A stretch of 64,000 bases of DNA from Burkholderiales bacterium 8X (GTDB lineage Bacteria > Pseudomonadota > Gammaproteobacteria > Burkholderiales > Burkholderiaceae_C). This document shows, one piece after another, positions 9,735 to 17,899 of the stretch. Position 1 is the stretch's first letter. The number at the start of each line of letters is the position of its first letter. The position numbers and the translations under genes were made by a program. The notes under the pieces were generated by a model. It did no database searches and had not been told where the DNA came from. It worked only from the letters and a program-made list of their open reading frames with translations. The DNA lies in NCBI GenBank assembly GCA_902506565.1, contig LR732703.1, positions 2,466,125 through 2,530,124 on the forward strand, given 5' to 3'.

Positions 9735-11909
9735 TCAGTCTCCGGCCGGCGTGCGGCCGAGGCCGCGCGAGGCATAGCGGTTCATCAAGGCCTGCTGGGC
9801 GCCATGCGCTTCGATGCTTCTCGAGGCACCCGCCTCGTCGACATGCGTATCGCAGCTCACCCGGCGGTAGATGCCGTCGGCGTCCAGGTCCCAGGCGTCG
9901 CGGCCATCGTGCAGGTAGGCCACCAGGCATTCGTCGATCAAGCGTTGCCGAAGCACCGGGTCGGTGACCGGCCAGGCCAGTTCGATGCGGCGCAGCATGT
10001 TGCGATTCATCCAGTCGGCGCTGGATAAATAGAGCGACTCGTCCGCACCTTCCCGAAAGTAGAAGACCCGCGAATGCTCCAGGAAACGCCCGATCACCGA
10101 GCGCACCCGGATGTTGTCGGTCACGCCCGGCACGCGGGCCGGCAGGGTGCAGGCGCCGCGGACGATCAGGTCGATCTTCACGCCGGCCGCGCCGGCCTTG
10201 ACCAGCGCCGCGACCAGCGCATCGTCGGTCAGCGCATTCATCTTGGCCACGATGCGCGCCGGCCGCCCGGCCGCAGCGGCCACGGCCAGCGCTTCGATTC
10301 GCGCGATCAGGTTCTTGTGCAGGTCGAACGGCGCCAGCCACAGGCGGTGCAGCTTCGGCAGCTTGCTCTGGCTGGCCAGGTGCACGAACACCGCCTCCAT
10401 GTCGGCTGTGAGCTGCGGGTCGGTGGTGAGGTGGCTGATGTCGGTGTAGAGCGCCGCCGTGCGCGGGTTGTAGTTGCCGGTCGACAGGTGTCCGTAGCGT
10501 CGCAGCGACCTGCCTTCGCGCCGGGTCACGAGCAGCATCTTGGCGTGCGTCTTGAGACCGACCACGCCATACACCACCTGGGCGCCGATCGACTCGAGCA
10601 TCTCGGCCCAGTTGATGTTGGCCTCCTCGTCGAAGCGCGCCTTGAGCTCGACCACCACCGTCACTTCCTTGCCGCGCCGCACGGCCTCGCGCAGCAGGTC
10701 CATCAACGCCGAATCAGTGCCGGTGCGGTAGATGGTCTGCTTGATCGCCAGCACCTGCGGATCGGATACCGCTTCGCGCAGGAAGGCGAGCACGCCGTCG
10801 AAGCTTTCGAAGGGTTGGTGGATCAGGACGTCGCTGCGCTGCAGCCGATCGAAGAAGGATTGCCCCGGCGACAGCGTGATCGGATACGAAGCGAGGTAAG
10901 GCGGAAAAAGCAGCTTGGGTTCGTCCAGCATGCCGATGAATTGCGTGAGGCGCGCCAAATTGACCGGACCATGCACCCGGTACAGCGCCTCTGGCGGCAA
11001 CTCGAACTGCGCCAGCAAAAAACTCGCGAGCGACTCCGCGCAGCTGGCCGATACCTCGAGCCGCACGGCCTGTCCGAAGTGGCGGTGCTGCAGGCCCTGG
11101 CGGAGAGCCGTGCGGAGGTTCTTGACGTCCTCCTCGTCGACCGCGAGGTCCGAGTGGCGGGTCACCCTGAACTGGGAGAACTCGCCCACCTCGCGGCCCG
11201 GGAACATGCTCGACAAGTGCGCCCGCACGATGCTCGACAACGCGACGAAAAGCGTCTTGCCATTCGACACCTTGGCCGACATCCGGATCAGGCGCGGCAA
11301 GACCCGCGGCACCTTGACGATCGCGATCGGGTTCTCGCGCCCGAAGGCATCCTTGCCGCTCAGGCGAACGATGAAGTTGAGCGACTTGTTGGCCACCTGC
11401 GGAAACGGATGCGCCGGATCGAGCCCCACCGGGATCAGCAGTGGCCGCACTTCGCGCTCGTAGTAGTCGCTGACCCACTTGCGCTGCGCCGCATCGCGCT
11501 CGCCGTGCGAAATGATGTGGATGCCATGCGTTGCGAAAGCCGGCATCAGTTCTTCGTTGTAGAGGCGGTACTGCTGGTCGACCAGGCGGTGCGCCTTTTC
11601 GGCGAGCGCGCGGAACGAATCGATCGTGTAGACGCCCTTGCGCGTGCCGGTGTCGTTGGCGGTGAGGTGCGGCGCGGCCCTGACCTCGAAGAACTCGTCG
11701 AGGTTGGACGACACGATGCAGAGGTAGCGCAGCCGCTCGATCAACGGGACCTCGGGTCGCTCTGCCCAATCGAGCACCCGTTCGTTGAAGGCAAGGATGC
11801 TCTCGTCCCGGTCCAGCAGCTTCAAGCTGGGACTGGCGGACGCAGCTTCGCCCTCTTGCGGGTTGGCGGGATCGAAGGACGAGAGGGGAGCGGGCTGCAC
11901 GAAATCCAT
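9735..11909 (-). CDS. ppk1: Polyphosphate kinase 1
   Basis: A 724-residue enzyme that reversibly transfers the ATP gamma-phosphate to polyphosphate. The N domain starts at SLKLLDRDESILAFNERVL, typical for PPK1, and is followed by SNLDEFFEVRA. The catalytic half contains GLKTHAKM with His455 (the autophosphorylated residue by family comparison) and HLSTGNYNPRTAALYTD. The start ATG at 11909 leaves an N-terminal tail of about 30 residues before the conserved region; the frame is open further upstream, but that extension lacks family features. A three-copy Pho-box-like array lies 39-67 bases upstream. sixA follows 10 bases after the stop. Confidence 0.95.
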   Translation of the reverse strand: MDFVQPAPLSSFDPANPQEGEAASASPSLKLLDRDESILAFNERVLDWAERPEVPLIERLRYLCIVSSNLDEFFEVRAAPHLTANDTGTRKGVYTIDSFRALAEKAHRLVDQQYRLYNEELMPAFATHGIHIISHGERDAAQRKWVSDYYEREVRPLLIPVGLDPAHPFPQVANKSLNFIVRLSGKDAFGRENPIAIVKVPRVLPRLIRMSAKVSNGKTLFVALSSIVRAHLSSMFPGREVGEFSQFRVTRHSDLAVDEEDVKNLRTALRQGLQHRHFGQAVRLEVSASCAESLASFLLAQFELPPEALYRVHGPVNLARLTQFIGMLDEPKLLFPPYLASYPITLSPGQSFFDRLQRSDVLIHQPFESFDGVLAFLREAVSDPQVLAIKQTIYRTGTDSALMDLLREAVRRGKEVTVVVELKARFDEEANINWAEMLESIGAQVVYGVVGLKTHAKMLLVTRREGRSLRRYGHLSTGNYNPRTAALYTDISHLTTDPQLTADMEAVFVHLASQSKLPKLHRLWLAPFDLHKNLIARIEALAVAAAAGRPARIVAKMNALTDDALVAALVKAGAAGVKIDLIVRGACTLPARVPGVTDNIRVRSVIGRFLEHSRVFYFREGADESLYLSSADWMNRNMLRRIELAWPVTDPVLRQRLIDECLVAYLHDGRDAWDLDADGIYRRVSCDTHVDEAGASRSIEAHGAQQALMNRYASRGLGRTPAGD

Positions 11910-11947
11910 GGTAGAGCAAAGCACGGCCGCAAGTCTCGGCAATCGAC

Positions 11948-11976
11948 ATGACAGAACCGTGACAAGGAAATGACGC
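11948..11976 (-). promoter_or_regulatory. Triple Pho-box-like array between ppk and the FAD oxidoreductase gene
   Basis: On the minus strand three 7-mers follow each other at exact 11-base spacing: GCGTCAT, TTGTCAC and CTGTCAT. The last two form a near-consensus PhoB site and the first adds a degenerate third half-site. Orientation is toward ppk (ATG at 11909). The intergenic region is only about 120 bases, so PhoB bound here could also affect the divergent gene starting at 12031. That gene has a TCTAAT -10-like hexamer at 11998-12003. Confidence 0.75.
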
Positions 11977-12030
11977 GACGAGCCCTCGCCTCGAAGGTCT
12001 AATGCGGCTGAACGACCCACCGGAGTGCCC

Positions 12031-13734
12031 ATGACCGAGCCCGCATCGACATCGTCCGAATCCCGTCGCCACCAGATGTTCCCGATCCTGAGCGCGCGAG
12101 ACATCGATCGCATGCGCGGCTTCGGCGAAATCAGGCGCTTCTCGAAGGGTGACACCCTGTTCCGCGCCGGCGAGCCCGGTCCGGGCCTTTTCGTCGTGCT
12201 CGCCGGCACGGTCTCGATCGTGCAGCGCGACGGGCTCGGCCATGTGGTTCCGATCGAGCGGCAGGGTCCGGGGCAGTTCCTGGCCGAGATCGCCCAGCTG
12301 TCCGGGCGCCCCGCCCTGGTCGATGGCGTGGCGGAGGAAGACGTCGAGTGCCTGCTGCTCGCGCCCGAGCGGCTGCGGGCCTTGATCGTCGCGGAAGCGG
12401 ACCTCGGCGAACGTCTGATGCGGGCCATGATCTTGCGGCGGGTCGCCTTGATCGAATCCGGCGCCAGCGGGCCGGTGCTGATCGGTCGCCCGCAATCCGC
12501 GGCGCTGATGCGATTGCAGAACTTCCTCGGCCGCAACGGCCATCCGTACCACGAAGTCGATGCCGACCAGGACGCCGATGCCAAGGCCCTGCTCGTGCAA
12601 TACGGCGACGTGCAGGTGCTGGTCGTCTGCCCGGACGGCAACGTGCTGCCCGATCCGAGCGAAGACGCGCTGGCGCGCTGCCTCGGCATGGTGGACAGCA
12701 TCGCGCACGATGCGCTTTTCGACGTGGTGGTGGTCGGCGCAGGCCCCGCGGGCCTTGCGACTGCCGTCTACGCCGCCTCCGAAGGGCTGCGTGTCATCGT
12801 GGTGGACTGCCGCTCCTACGGTGGGCAGGCCGGTGCGAGCGCGCGCATCGAGAACTACCTCGGTTTTCCGACCGGCATCTCCGGCGGTGCGCTGGCCGGA
12901 CGCGCCTTCGTGCAGGCGCAGAAGTTCGGCGCCGAGATGCTGATTCCGGCGCAGGTCGCGTCGCTCGACTGCGAGGCCGCGGCCGCTGGCGACGGCGAAC
13001 CTGGCCGCGCCAAGGAACTCGCGGTGCGTCTCACCGACGGCCGCCGCCTGCGCGCCCGCTCGGTGGTAGTGGCGAGCGGTGCGCGTTACCGACGGCCGGA
13101 CGTTCCGCGATTGAGCGAGTTCGAAGGACGCGGCGTCTGGTACTGGGCTTCCGCGCTCGAAGCCAGGCTGTGTTCGCAGCAGGAGGTGGCGCTGGTCGGT
13201 GGCGGCAACTCCGCCGGGCAGGCGGCGGTGTTCCTCTCGCAGCATGCAGCCAAGGTCAACATGCTGGTGCGCGGCCCTTCCCTGGCGGCCACCATGTCGC
13301 GCTACCTCATCGACCGGATCATGGCGGCACCGAACATCGAACTGCATCCGCACACCGAACTCGTGAGACTGAACGGCGACGGCGCCGAAGGATTGAACGG
13401 CGCCACCTGGCGCGACCGCCGCAGCCTGGTCGAACACGACTGCCCGGCGCGCAACATCTTTCTGTTCATCGGCGCGGTGCCGGAGACCGAATGGCTCGAC
13501 GGCTGCGGCGTGACGCTGGACGCGCACGGCTTCGTGATCACCGGCCATGGCGCCCGAGGCGGCTTTCCTGCAGTGCCGGCGGCACCGCTCGAATCGAGCG
13601 TGCCGGGGGTATTCGCGGTGGGCGATGTGCGCTCGGGCTCGGTCAAGCGGGTCGGCGGCGCGATCGGCGAAGGTGCCGCGGTGGTCGCGCAGATCCATGC
13701 GCGGCTGGCATCTTCGCCACAGACTGCGGCCTGA
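12031..13734 (+). CDS. Cyclic-nucleotide-binding domain fused to thioredoxin-reductase-like FAD oxidoreductase
   Basis: A 567-residue three-part protein. Residues about 10-130 look like a cNMP-binding (Crp-type) sensor fold (GDTLFRAGEPGPGLFVVLAG). About 145-225 is a small thioredoxin/glutaredoxin-like linker without a CxxC pair. About 228-560 is a pyridine-nucleotide disulfide oxidoreductase module with an FAD motif VVVGAGPAG (near 234) and an NAD(P)H motif VGGGNSAGQAA (near 390). At the place of the redox CxxC of thioredoxin reductase this protein reads VWYWASA, so classical dithiol chemistry is unlikely. Start ATG 12031 has GGAG five bases upstream. The ligand and electron acceptor are unknown. 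Confidence 0.85.
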   Translation: MTEPASTSSESRRHQMFPILSARDIDRMRGFGEIRRFSKGDTLFRAGEPGPGLFVVLAGTVSIVQRDGLGHVVPIERQGPGQFLAEIAQLSGRPALVDGVAEEDVECLLLAPERLRALIVAEADLGERLMRAMILRRVALIESGASGPVLIGRPQSAALMRLQNFLGRNGHPYHEVDADQDADAKALLVQYGDVQVLVVCPDGNVLPDPSEDALARCLGMVDSIAHDALFDVVVVGAGPAGLATAVYAASEGLRVIVVDCRSYGGQAGASARIENYLGFPTGISGGALAGRAFVQAQKFGAEMLIPAQVASLDCEAAAAGDGEPGRAKELAVRLTDGRRLRARSVVVASGARYRRPDVPRLSEFEGRGVWYWASALEARLCSQQEVALVGGGNSAGQAAVFLSQHAAKVNMLVRGPSLAATMSRYLIDRIMAAPNIELHPHTELVRLNGDGAEGLNGATWRDRRSLVEHDCPARNIFLFIGAVPETEWLDGCGVTLDAHGFVITGHGARGGFPAVPAAPLESSVPGVFAVGDVRSGSVKRVGGAIGEGAAVVAQIHARLASSPQTAA

Positions 13735-13860
13735 GCGGCCTGAGCGGCCTGAGCGGCCTGAGCGGCCTGAGCGGCTTGGGCGGCTTGGGCGGCTTGGGCG
13801 GCTTGGGCGGCTTGGGCGGCTTGGGCGGCTTGGGCGGCTTGGGCGGCTTGGGCGGCTTGC
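13726..13860 (+). repeat. Tandem array of a 9-base unit, 15 copies in two sequence types
   Basis: Five copies of GCGGCCTGA (13726-13770) are followed by nine copies of GCGGCTTGG (13771-13851) and one final GCGGCTTGC. The first copy contains the TGA stop codon of the preceding oxidoreductase gene, so the array begins inside the coding sequence and fills the space before the GST-like gene. Copies within each type are identical, implying recent slippage or conversion. The unit is in phase with codons, so length change would not alter the upstream protein. No protein or RNA role is evident. Confidence 0.95.
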
Positions 13861-13967
13861 CGGCGGGCTGTCGGCAGCGCCTGCAAGAAACCCGGCGCGC
13901 CGCTATGCTGGCCGGCTGATTTCCGCCGCGCCCGATCCACCTCCTCCCTCAACCCACTGGAAGCCCC

Positions 13968-14672
13968 ATGCCGCAAGCGCCGATCGACGTCTACACCTGG
14001 CCAACGCCCAACGGTCACAAGGTTCACATCATGTTGGAGGAATGCGGGCTGCCCTACAACGTCCATCCGGTCGACATCGGCAAGGGTCAGCAGTTCGAGC
14101 CCGACTTCCTGGCAATCAGCCCGAACAACAAGATCCCGGCCATCACCGATCCGGAGGGACCGGACGGCAAGCCGATCTCGCTTTTCGAATCGGGCGCGAT
14201 CCTGGTCTACCTGGCGGGCAAGACGGGCAAGTTCCTGCCAGAGGGCGAGCGGGCCCGCTACGAGGTGCTGCAGTGGTTGATGTTCCAGATGGGCGGCGTC
14301 GGACCGATGCTCGGGCAGGCGCACCACTTCCGCATGTATGCACCCGAGAAAATCGGCTACGCCATCGACCGCTACAGCAACGAGGCCAAGCGGCTCTACG
14401 GCGTGATCGACAAGCGGCTCTCCGGCAATGCATTCATCGCGGGCGACAGCTATTCGATCGCCGACATCGCGATCTTCCCTTGGCTGCGCAGCTGGGAGAA
14501 TCAGGGCATCGTGCTGCAAGAGTATCCGCACCTCAAGAAATGGTTCGACCTGATCGCGAAGCGGCCTGCGGTCGAGCGCGGCGTGAAGGTGCTGGCGGAG
14601 CTGCGGAAGCCGATCCGCACCGACGAGGAAAAGGAAATGCTGTTCGGCAAGACCCAGTACGCCAAGCGCTGA
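13968..14672 (+). CDS. Glutathione S-transferase family protein, YfcG/YghU (Nu-class) type
   Basis: A 234-residue GST. The N-terminal thioredoxin-like domain opens [20 protein letters not shown], has the cis-Pro and glutathione-binding stretch [12 protein letters not shown] and then [12 protein letters not shown] (Glu-Ser contact to the gamma-glutamyl group). The all-helical C-terminal domain contains [18 protein letters not shown], the N-capping box of GSTs. Relatives YfcG and YghU of E. coli act as glutathione-dependent disulfide-bond reductases and bind two glutathiones rather than using an active-site Cys. No cysteine is found in the first-helix position here, in keeping with that class. 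A 40-base gap separates it from tRNA-Pro. Confidence 0.9.
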   Translation: MPQAPIDVYTWPTPNGHKVHIMLEECGLPYNVHPVDIGKGQQFEPDFLAISPNNKIPAITDPEGPDGKPISLFESGAILVYLAGKTGKFLPEGERARYEVLQWLMFQMGGVGPMLGQAHHFRMYAPEKIGYAIDRYSNEAKRLYGVIDKRLSGNAFIAGDSYSIADIAIFPWLRSWENQGIVLQEYPHLKKWFDLIAKRPAVERGVKVLAELRKPIRTDEEKEMLFGKTQYAKR

Positions 14673-14694
14673 AGATCCGCCCGTCCGCTCAGGC

Positions 14695-14700
14695 TAGAAT
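14695..14700 (+). promoter_or_regulatory. Putative -10 element of tRNA-Pro
   Basis: TAGAAT ends 11 bases before the first base of the tRNA, the expected spacing for a -10 hexamer. The same hexamer occurs at the same place before tRNA-Arg further on. I see no clear -35. Confidence 0.55.
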
Positions 14701-14711
14701 CGCGGGCTCGT

Positions 14712-14788
<77 letters not shown>

Positions 14789-14798
14789 ATGAAATCGT

Positions 14799-14841
14799 AT
14801 GCCGGTAAAGGTCTTGAGCCTTTACCGGCATTTTCGTTTTT
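14799..14841 (+). terminator. Intrinsic terminator after tRNA-Pro
   Basis: A perfect 13-bp stem (ATGCCGGTAAAGG with its complement) encloses the loop TCTTGAG and is followed by TTTTCGTTTTT. This is a textbook Rho-independent terminator on the plus strand. Confidence 0.92.
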
Positions 14842-14865
14842 GGGCGGTCGACCTCGACGTGCCGG

Positions 14866-15108
14866 CTAGCTGATCGGCATCCGCTTGGGCAGCGGGTCTG
14901 CGTGCGGCTGGGGCGGAACCTTGTCTTCGGTTGCCTTCTCCGCCGGCTGCTCGTCGTTGCGCCTGCGATCCTTGCCCAGCTCGTCCATCATCTTTTCGCC
15001 GACCGGATCCTTGCCGTCCAGAGGCACCGAGTCTTCGTTGGTGATCTGCGGCTCCTCGTTGCCTGGGCGCTTGGCGGGGGGCGCCGGTTGCTGGTTCGAA
15101 TCGGGCAT
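14866..15108 (-). CDS. Small hydrophilic hypothetical protein, 80 residues
   Basis: Start ATG 15108 is chosen because AAGGAG lies seven bases upstream; a longer frame exists but lacks a ribosome site. The protein is rich in Pro, Glu, Asp, Lys and Gln with almost no hydrophobic residues (opening PDSNQQPAPPAKRPG, middle DGKDPVGEKMMDELGKDRRR), so it is probably disordered. No domain is recognised. Together with the 96-residue gene at 22662 and others it resembles small charged proteins often seen in stress or stationary-phase regulons of Burkholderiales; this link is inference. It is transcribed toward the tRNA-Pro terminator. Confidence 0.7.
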   Translation of the reverse strand: MPDSNQQPAPPAKRPGNEEPQITNEDSVPLDGKDPVGEKMMDELGKDRRRNDEQPAEKATEDKVPPQPHADPLPKRMPIS

Positions 15109-15231
15109 GGTGGTGCTCCTTGCAAAAGGAAAGCATCCCGCGGATCGCGCAGGCCAGTGCTCGGGCAATCACTTGAGCCCCTGTCGGCGGACGCCGATGA
15201 CGCATCGGCCGCTGCGCAGCCCGGTCGCTCG

Positions 15232-15237
15232 TAGAAT
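15232..15237 (+). promoter_or_regulatory. Putative -10 element of tRNA-Arg
   Basis: TAGAAT lies 13 bases before the tRNA start, matching the element seen before tRNA-Pro. No convincing -35 is visible. Confidence 0.55.
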
Positions 15238-15250
15238 CCTCGACCTGCCG

Positions 15251-15327
15251 CTGCCCGTAGCTCAGTTGGATAGAGCACCTGCCTTCTAAGCAGGTTGTCG
15301 GGGGTTCGATCCCCTCCGGGCAGGCCA
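15251..15327 (+). tRNA. tRNA-Arg (anticodon TCT)
   Basis: A 77-base cloverleaf. CTGCCCG pairs with CGGGCAG, followed by G and an encoded CCA. The D arm starts GCTCAGTTGGATAGAGC. The anticodon loop CTTCTAA between CCTGC and GCAGG gives TCT, reading AGA/AGG, which are rare codons in a genome this GC-rich. The T arm is GGGGGTTCGATCCCCTC. Confidence 0.95.
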
Positions 15328-15548
15328 GCGCTGCTCGCTCGCATCACGCATCCCGCACCCGCATCACGCGCGGCCGCGGGATTACCGCAGCAGCTAGCAC
15401 CGGAGGCATTGCGCACTCCCACACTCCTCTTGCCGGGCACCTTCGTAGAACTAAGTACTACGTTTGGCTAGTCCCGCTTTGTTAACTTTCTTGTGAATAT
15501 CCGTATCAGGTCATCGGAACCCGCCGCGACCCGAACCACGGAGCATTC

Positions 15549-17891
15549 ATGTCTCACCCATCTGCCGCAAAGGCCCCAGCAACCGGCTCGTCCGGACCGA
15601 CCATCCTTGCAACGGCGCTGGTGCTCGCCTGCGGCGCAATCTTGAGCGGTTGCGGTGGCGGCGGGAGCGGTGGCGGCGGCGGTGGCTTTCCATTCGGCCT
15701 AGGGGGAACCACCACCACCACCGGAACGGGAAGCGGAACTGGAACCGGCACCACGGGTGGCGCGGGCATGCCGGGTACGGCCACCCCGGTCGATGCGCTG
15801 GCGCCTGCCACGCCGGTCGACCTGGACAAGGTCCTTGCCGAATGGCAGATCGAGAGCACCGGCGTCGGCGGCGACGCCGGTGGCGACGGGGGTGTGGGCG
15901 GTACGGCCGGCGATGGCTCGCCGCTCAAGCGGGTCACCGTGGTGCTGAGGGACTCGACGCCCTTGCCGGTGACGGCCCCGGCCACGCTGAACTCGGTGAC
16001 ACCGCCGGTGGTGCCGGTGGACCCTTTCGTTGCCAAGGGCACGACCGATTCGAACGGGCGCTACCTGCTCAAGTTCAATACGGCGACCGTGCGCCCGCCG
16101 CTCTTCGTGCAGGTCATCGATGCGAGCGGCAACGTCCTCGCGAGCACGACCCAGGAGACGGTGCCCACGGGCAAGGCAATCCGGCTGAACGTGAATCCGC
16201 TGACGGACAAGATCATGTCCGACGTGCTGGTGGCAAGCGCCGGCGGCACGGATCGGCGCATCAGCGGCCTGCAGGTCGACCTCGCCAAGTTGGCGACGGC
16301 GAAGGCCAACCTGGTCGCCTCGGCGAAGGCAGCACTCGGAGAAGCCGGGATCGCCGAGACCACCAACTTCGACCCGATGCGCTCGATCTACCCATTGGAC
16401 GGCACCGGTGTCGATGCGGTGATCGAATCCGTCACGCATGTTCGTGAACCCGGCACCGGTGCCACCCAGCTGCGCGCCAAGCTGGCGGCGCTCGCGACCA
16501 ATGCCGATGGCAGCGTCGCGCCGACCGTGGTGACGACCACCTCGCCCCTGGCGCCGAGCGCGGTCGCGATCAACGGCAGCCCTGCCCTGACGTTCGCCAA
16601 GATCAATGCCTGGATGACAGCCATGAACCGCTGCTTCGCATTGCCGGCGGCCGCAAGGGCCACCGATGCCACCTGCCCTGCCACCAGCAATCTGGTCGAC
16701 CCCGCCTTCAAAGACAACAGCCGGGACCTGCCCGATGCATACGGCCTGCTGTACAGCGACACGGGGCGAGTGGCAGTCCAGGGCAGCGTGCTGAGCAACC
16801 CGGCGATCCTGCTGAACATCGCGGCCAGCACCAATCCACCCGAGCTGGAGCGCACGTTGGTCGAATTCACGGTCGACCAACCGGCAACCGGTCCGCTGGC
16901 GGGAAGCCGCACCACGCCCATCCGATACACGATCGTCATGGCGTTCGCGAAGACGACGAATCCGACCGCGGTGGCCGGCAACTGGATCCTGAGCGGGAAC
17001 CAGCGCCGGTTCGACGTCTCGATCCTGCCCGGGTATTCACGGGCCTTCCAGATGAACACGGCCGATCGAGCCACCAAGCCGGACACCTTGTCGTCCCTGC
17101 TCGAGATCCGCGTCGCGACCACCATCTTCAACGGAGCCGGCAACGCGCCTGCCAGTGCGGGCCTTCGCGCGGTGCGTGTCAAGGGACCGGGGCTGCCCAC
17201 AGCCGGGCTGGTGCTGGCGCCTTCGGGTGCGCAAGGCGCGGGGCCTTACCTGACACCCGCCGACAAGCTCGGGCAGGTTCCGCTGAACGGCCTCAACAGT
17301 TCGAGCGTGCAACCTATCTTCGCCGTGGGAATCGAGAAGACGGCCGATAGCCAGGCAGCAAGCCCCGCGGCCAATGCCGCCGCCGCTTACTGGGCGCCGG
17401 CCGACCCTGCCAATGCGGACACGCCGCTCGCTGATTTCTCGAACCTGCAGGCCTTCAGCCGCTACACCTTCGAATACTTTTTGACTGCCAGCGCTTCCCT
17501 CGCACCCGACCTGACCGAGTCGGTCCGGATGCTCGCACCACTCATGCCGCCAAGCTATCTCGATCGGATCCCACGCAACAACTTCGCACCCGACACCAAC
17601 ATGTTCTCGAGCACTTCCGGCGGAAGCTGCAGCTTCACGCTGACCTGGAACAACAACCCCGACACGCGGCCGGTCGATTCCGCGTTCGTCACCGATGGTG
17701 CACGGATCATGACCTCCGACGTCGATCCGCTGGTTCCGGCAAGGCCGACCACGGCCTCGCCGAACACCTGCAACACAGCCAACCAGGTCAACATCGAGCC
17801 GATCGACCAGGTGCCGAATCCGCTCCGGATCTCGGGCGACAGCGCGACCAATGCGCGATCGCGCATCTACAGCACCGCTCGCTACAACTGA
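15549..17891 (+). CDS. Large Gly-rich lipoprotein of unknown function
   Basis: A 780-residue exported protein. Residues 17-35 form a lipoprotein signal with lipobox LSGC (Cys35), followed by a Gly/Ser/Thr-rich linker. About residues 110-225 resemble a carboxypeptidase-regulatory-like beta fold (TTDSNGRYLLKF, then VDASG-type turns). The rest is Ala/Thr/Pro-rich with no recognised domain; the C-terminal part has two cysteine pairs (GGSCSFTLTW and NTCNTANQ). GGAG sits five bases before the ATG. It ends eight bases before the caspase gene, whose ribosome site overlaps its stop, so both are probably co-expressed. A role as a surface partner of the caspase is inference only. Confidence 0.75.
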   Translation: MSHPSAAKAPATGSSGPTILATALVLACGAILSGCGGGGSGGGGGGFPFGLGGTTTTTGTGSGTGTGTTGGAGMPGTATPVDALAPATPVDLDKVLAEWQIESTGVGGDAGGDGGVGGTAGDGSPLKRVTVVLRDSTPLPVTAPATLNSVTPPVVPVDPFVAKGTTDSNGRYLLKFNTATVRPPLFVQVIDASGNVLASTTQETVPTGKAIRLNVNPLTDKIMSDVLVASAGGTDRRISGLQVDLAKLATAKANLVASAKAALGEAGIAETTNFDPMRSIYPLDGTGVDAVIESVTHVREPGTGATQLRAKLAALATNADGSVAPTVVTTTSPLAPSAVAINGSPALTFAKINAWMTAMNRCFALPAAARATDATCPATSNLVDPAFKDNSRDLPDAYGLLYSDTGRVAVQGSVLSNPAILLNIAASTNPPELERTLVEFTVDQPATGPLAGSRTTPIRYTIVMAFAKTTNPTAVAGNWILSGNQRRFDVSILPGYSRAFQMNTADRATKPDTLSSLLEIRVATTIFNGAGNAPASAGLRAVRVKGPGLPTAGLVLAPSGAQGAGPYLTPADKLGQVPLNGLNSSSVQPIFAVGIEKTADSQAASPAANAAAAYWAPADPANADTPLADFSNLQAFSRYTFEYFLTASASLAPDLTESVRMLAPLMPPSYLDRIPRNNFAPDTNMFSSTSGGSCSFTLTWNNNPDTRPVDSAFVTDGARIMTSDVDPLVPARPTTASPNTCNTANQVNIEPIDQVPNPLRISGDSATNARSRIYSTARYN

Positions 17892-17899
17892 GGCCGGTC

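Noticed and set aside
13726..13860. Possible CRISPR array
   Set aside because: Units are 9 bases and contiguous, with no spacers; a CRISPR needs repeats of about 25-40 bases separated by unique spacers.
15451..15472. ACTA...TAGT inverted repeat as a LuxR-type box before the lipoprotein gene
   Set aside because: Arms are only four bases and no LuxR-type regulator gene is near; the match is too weak.
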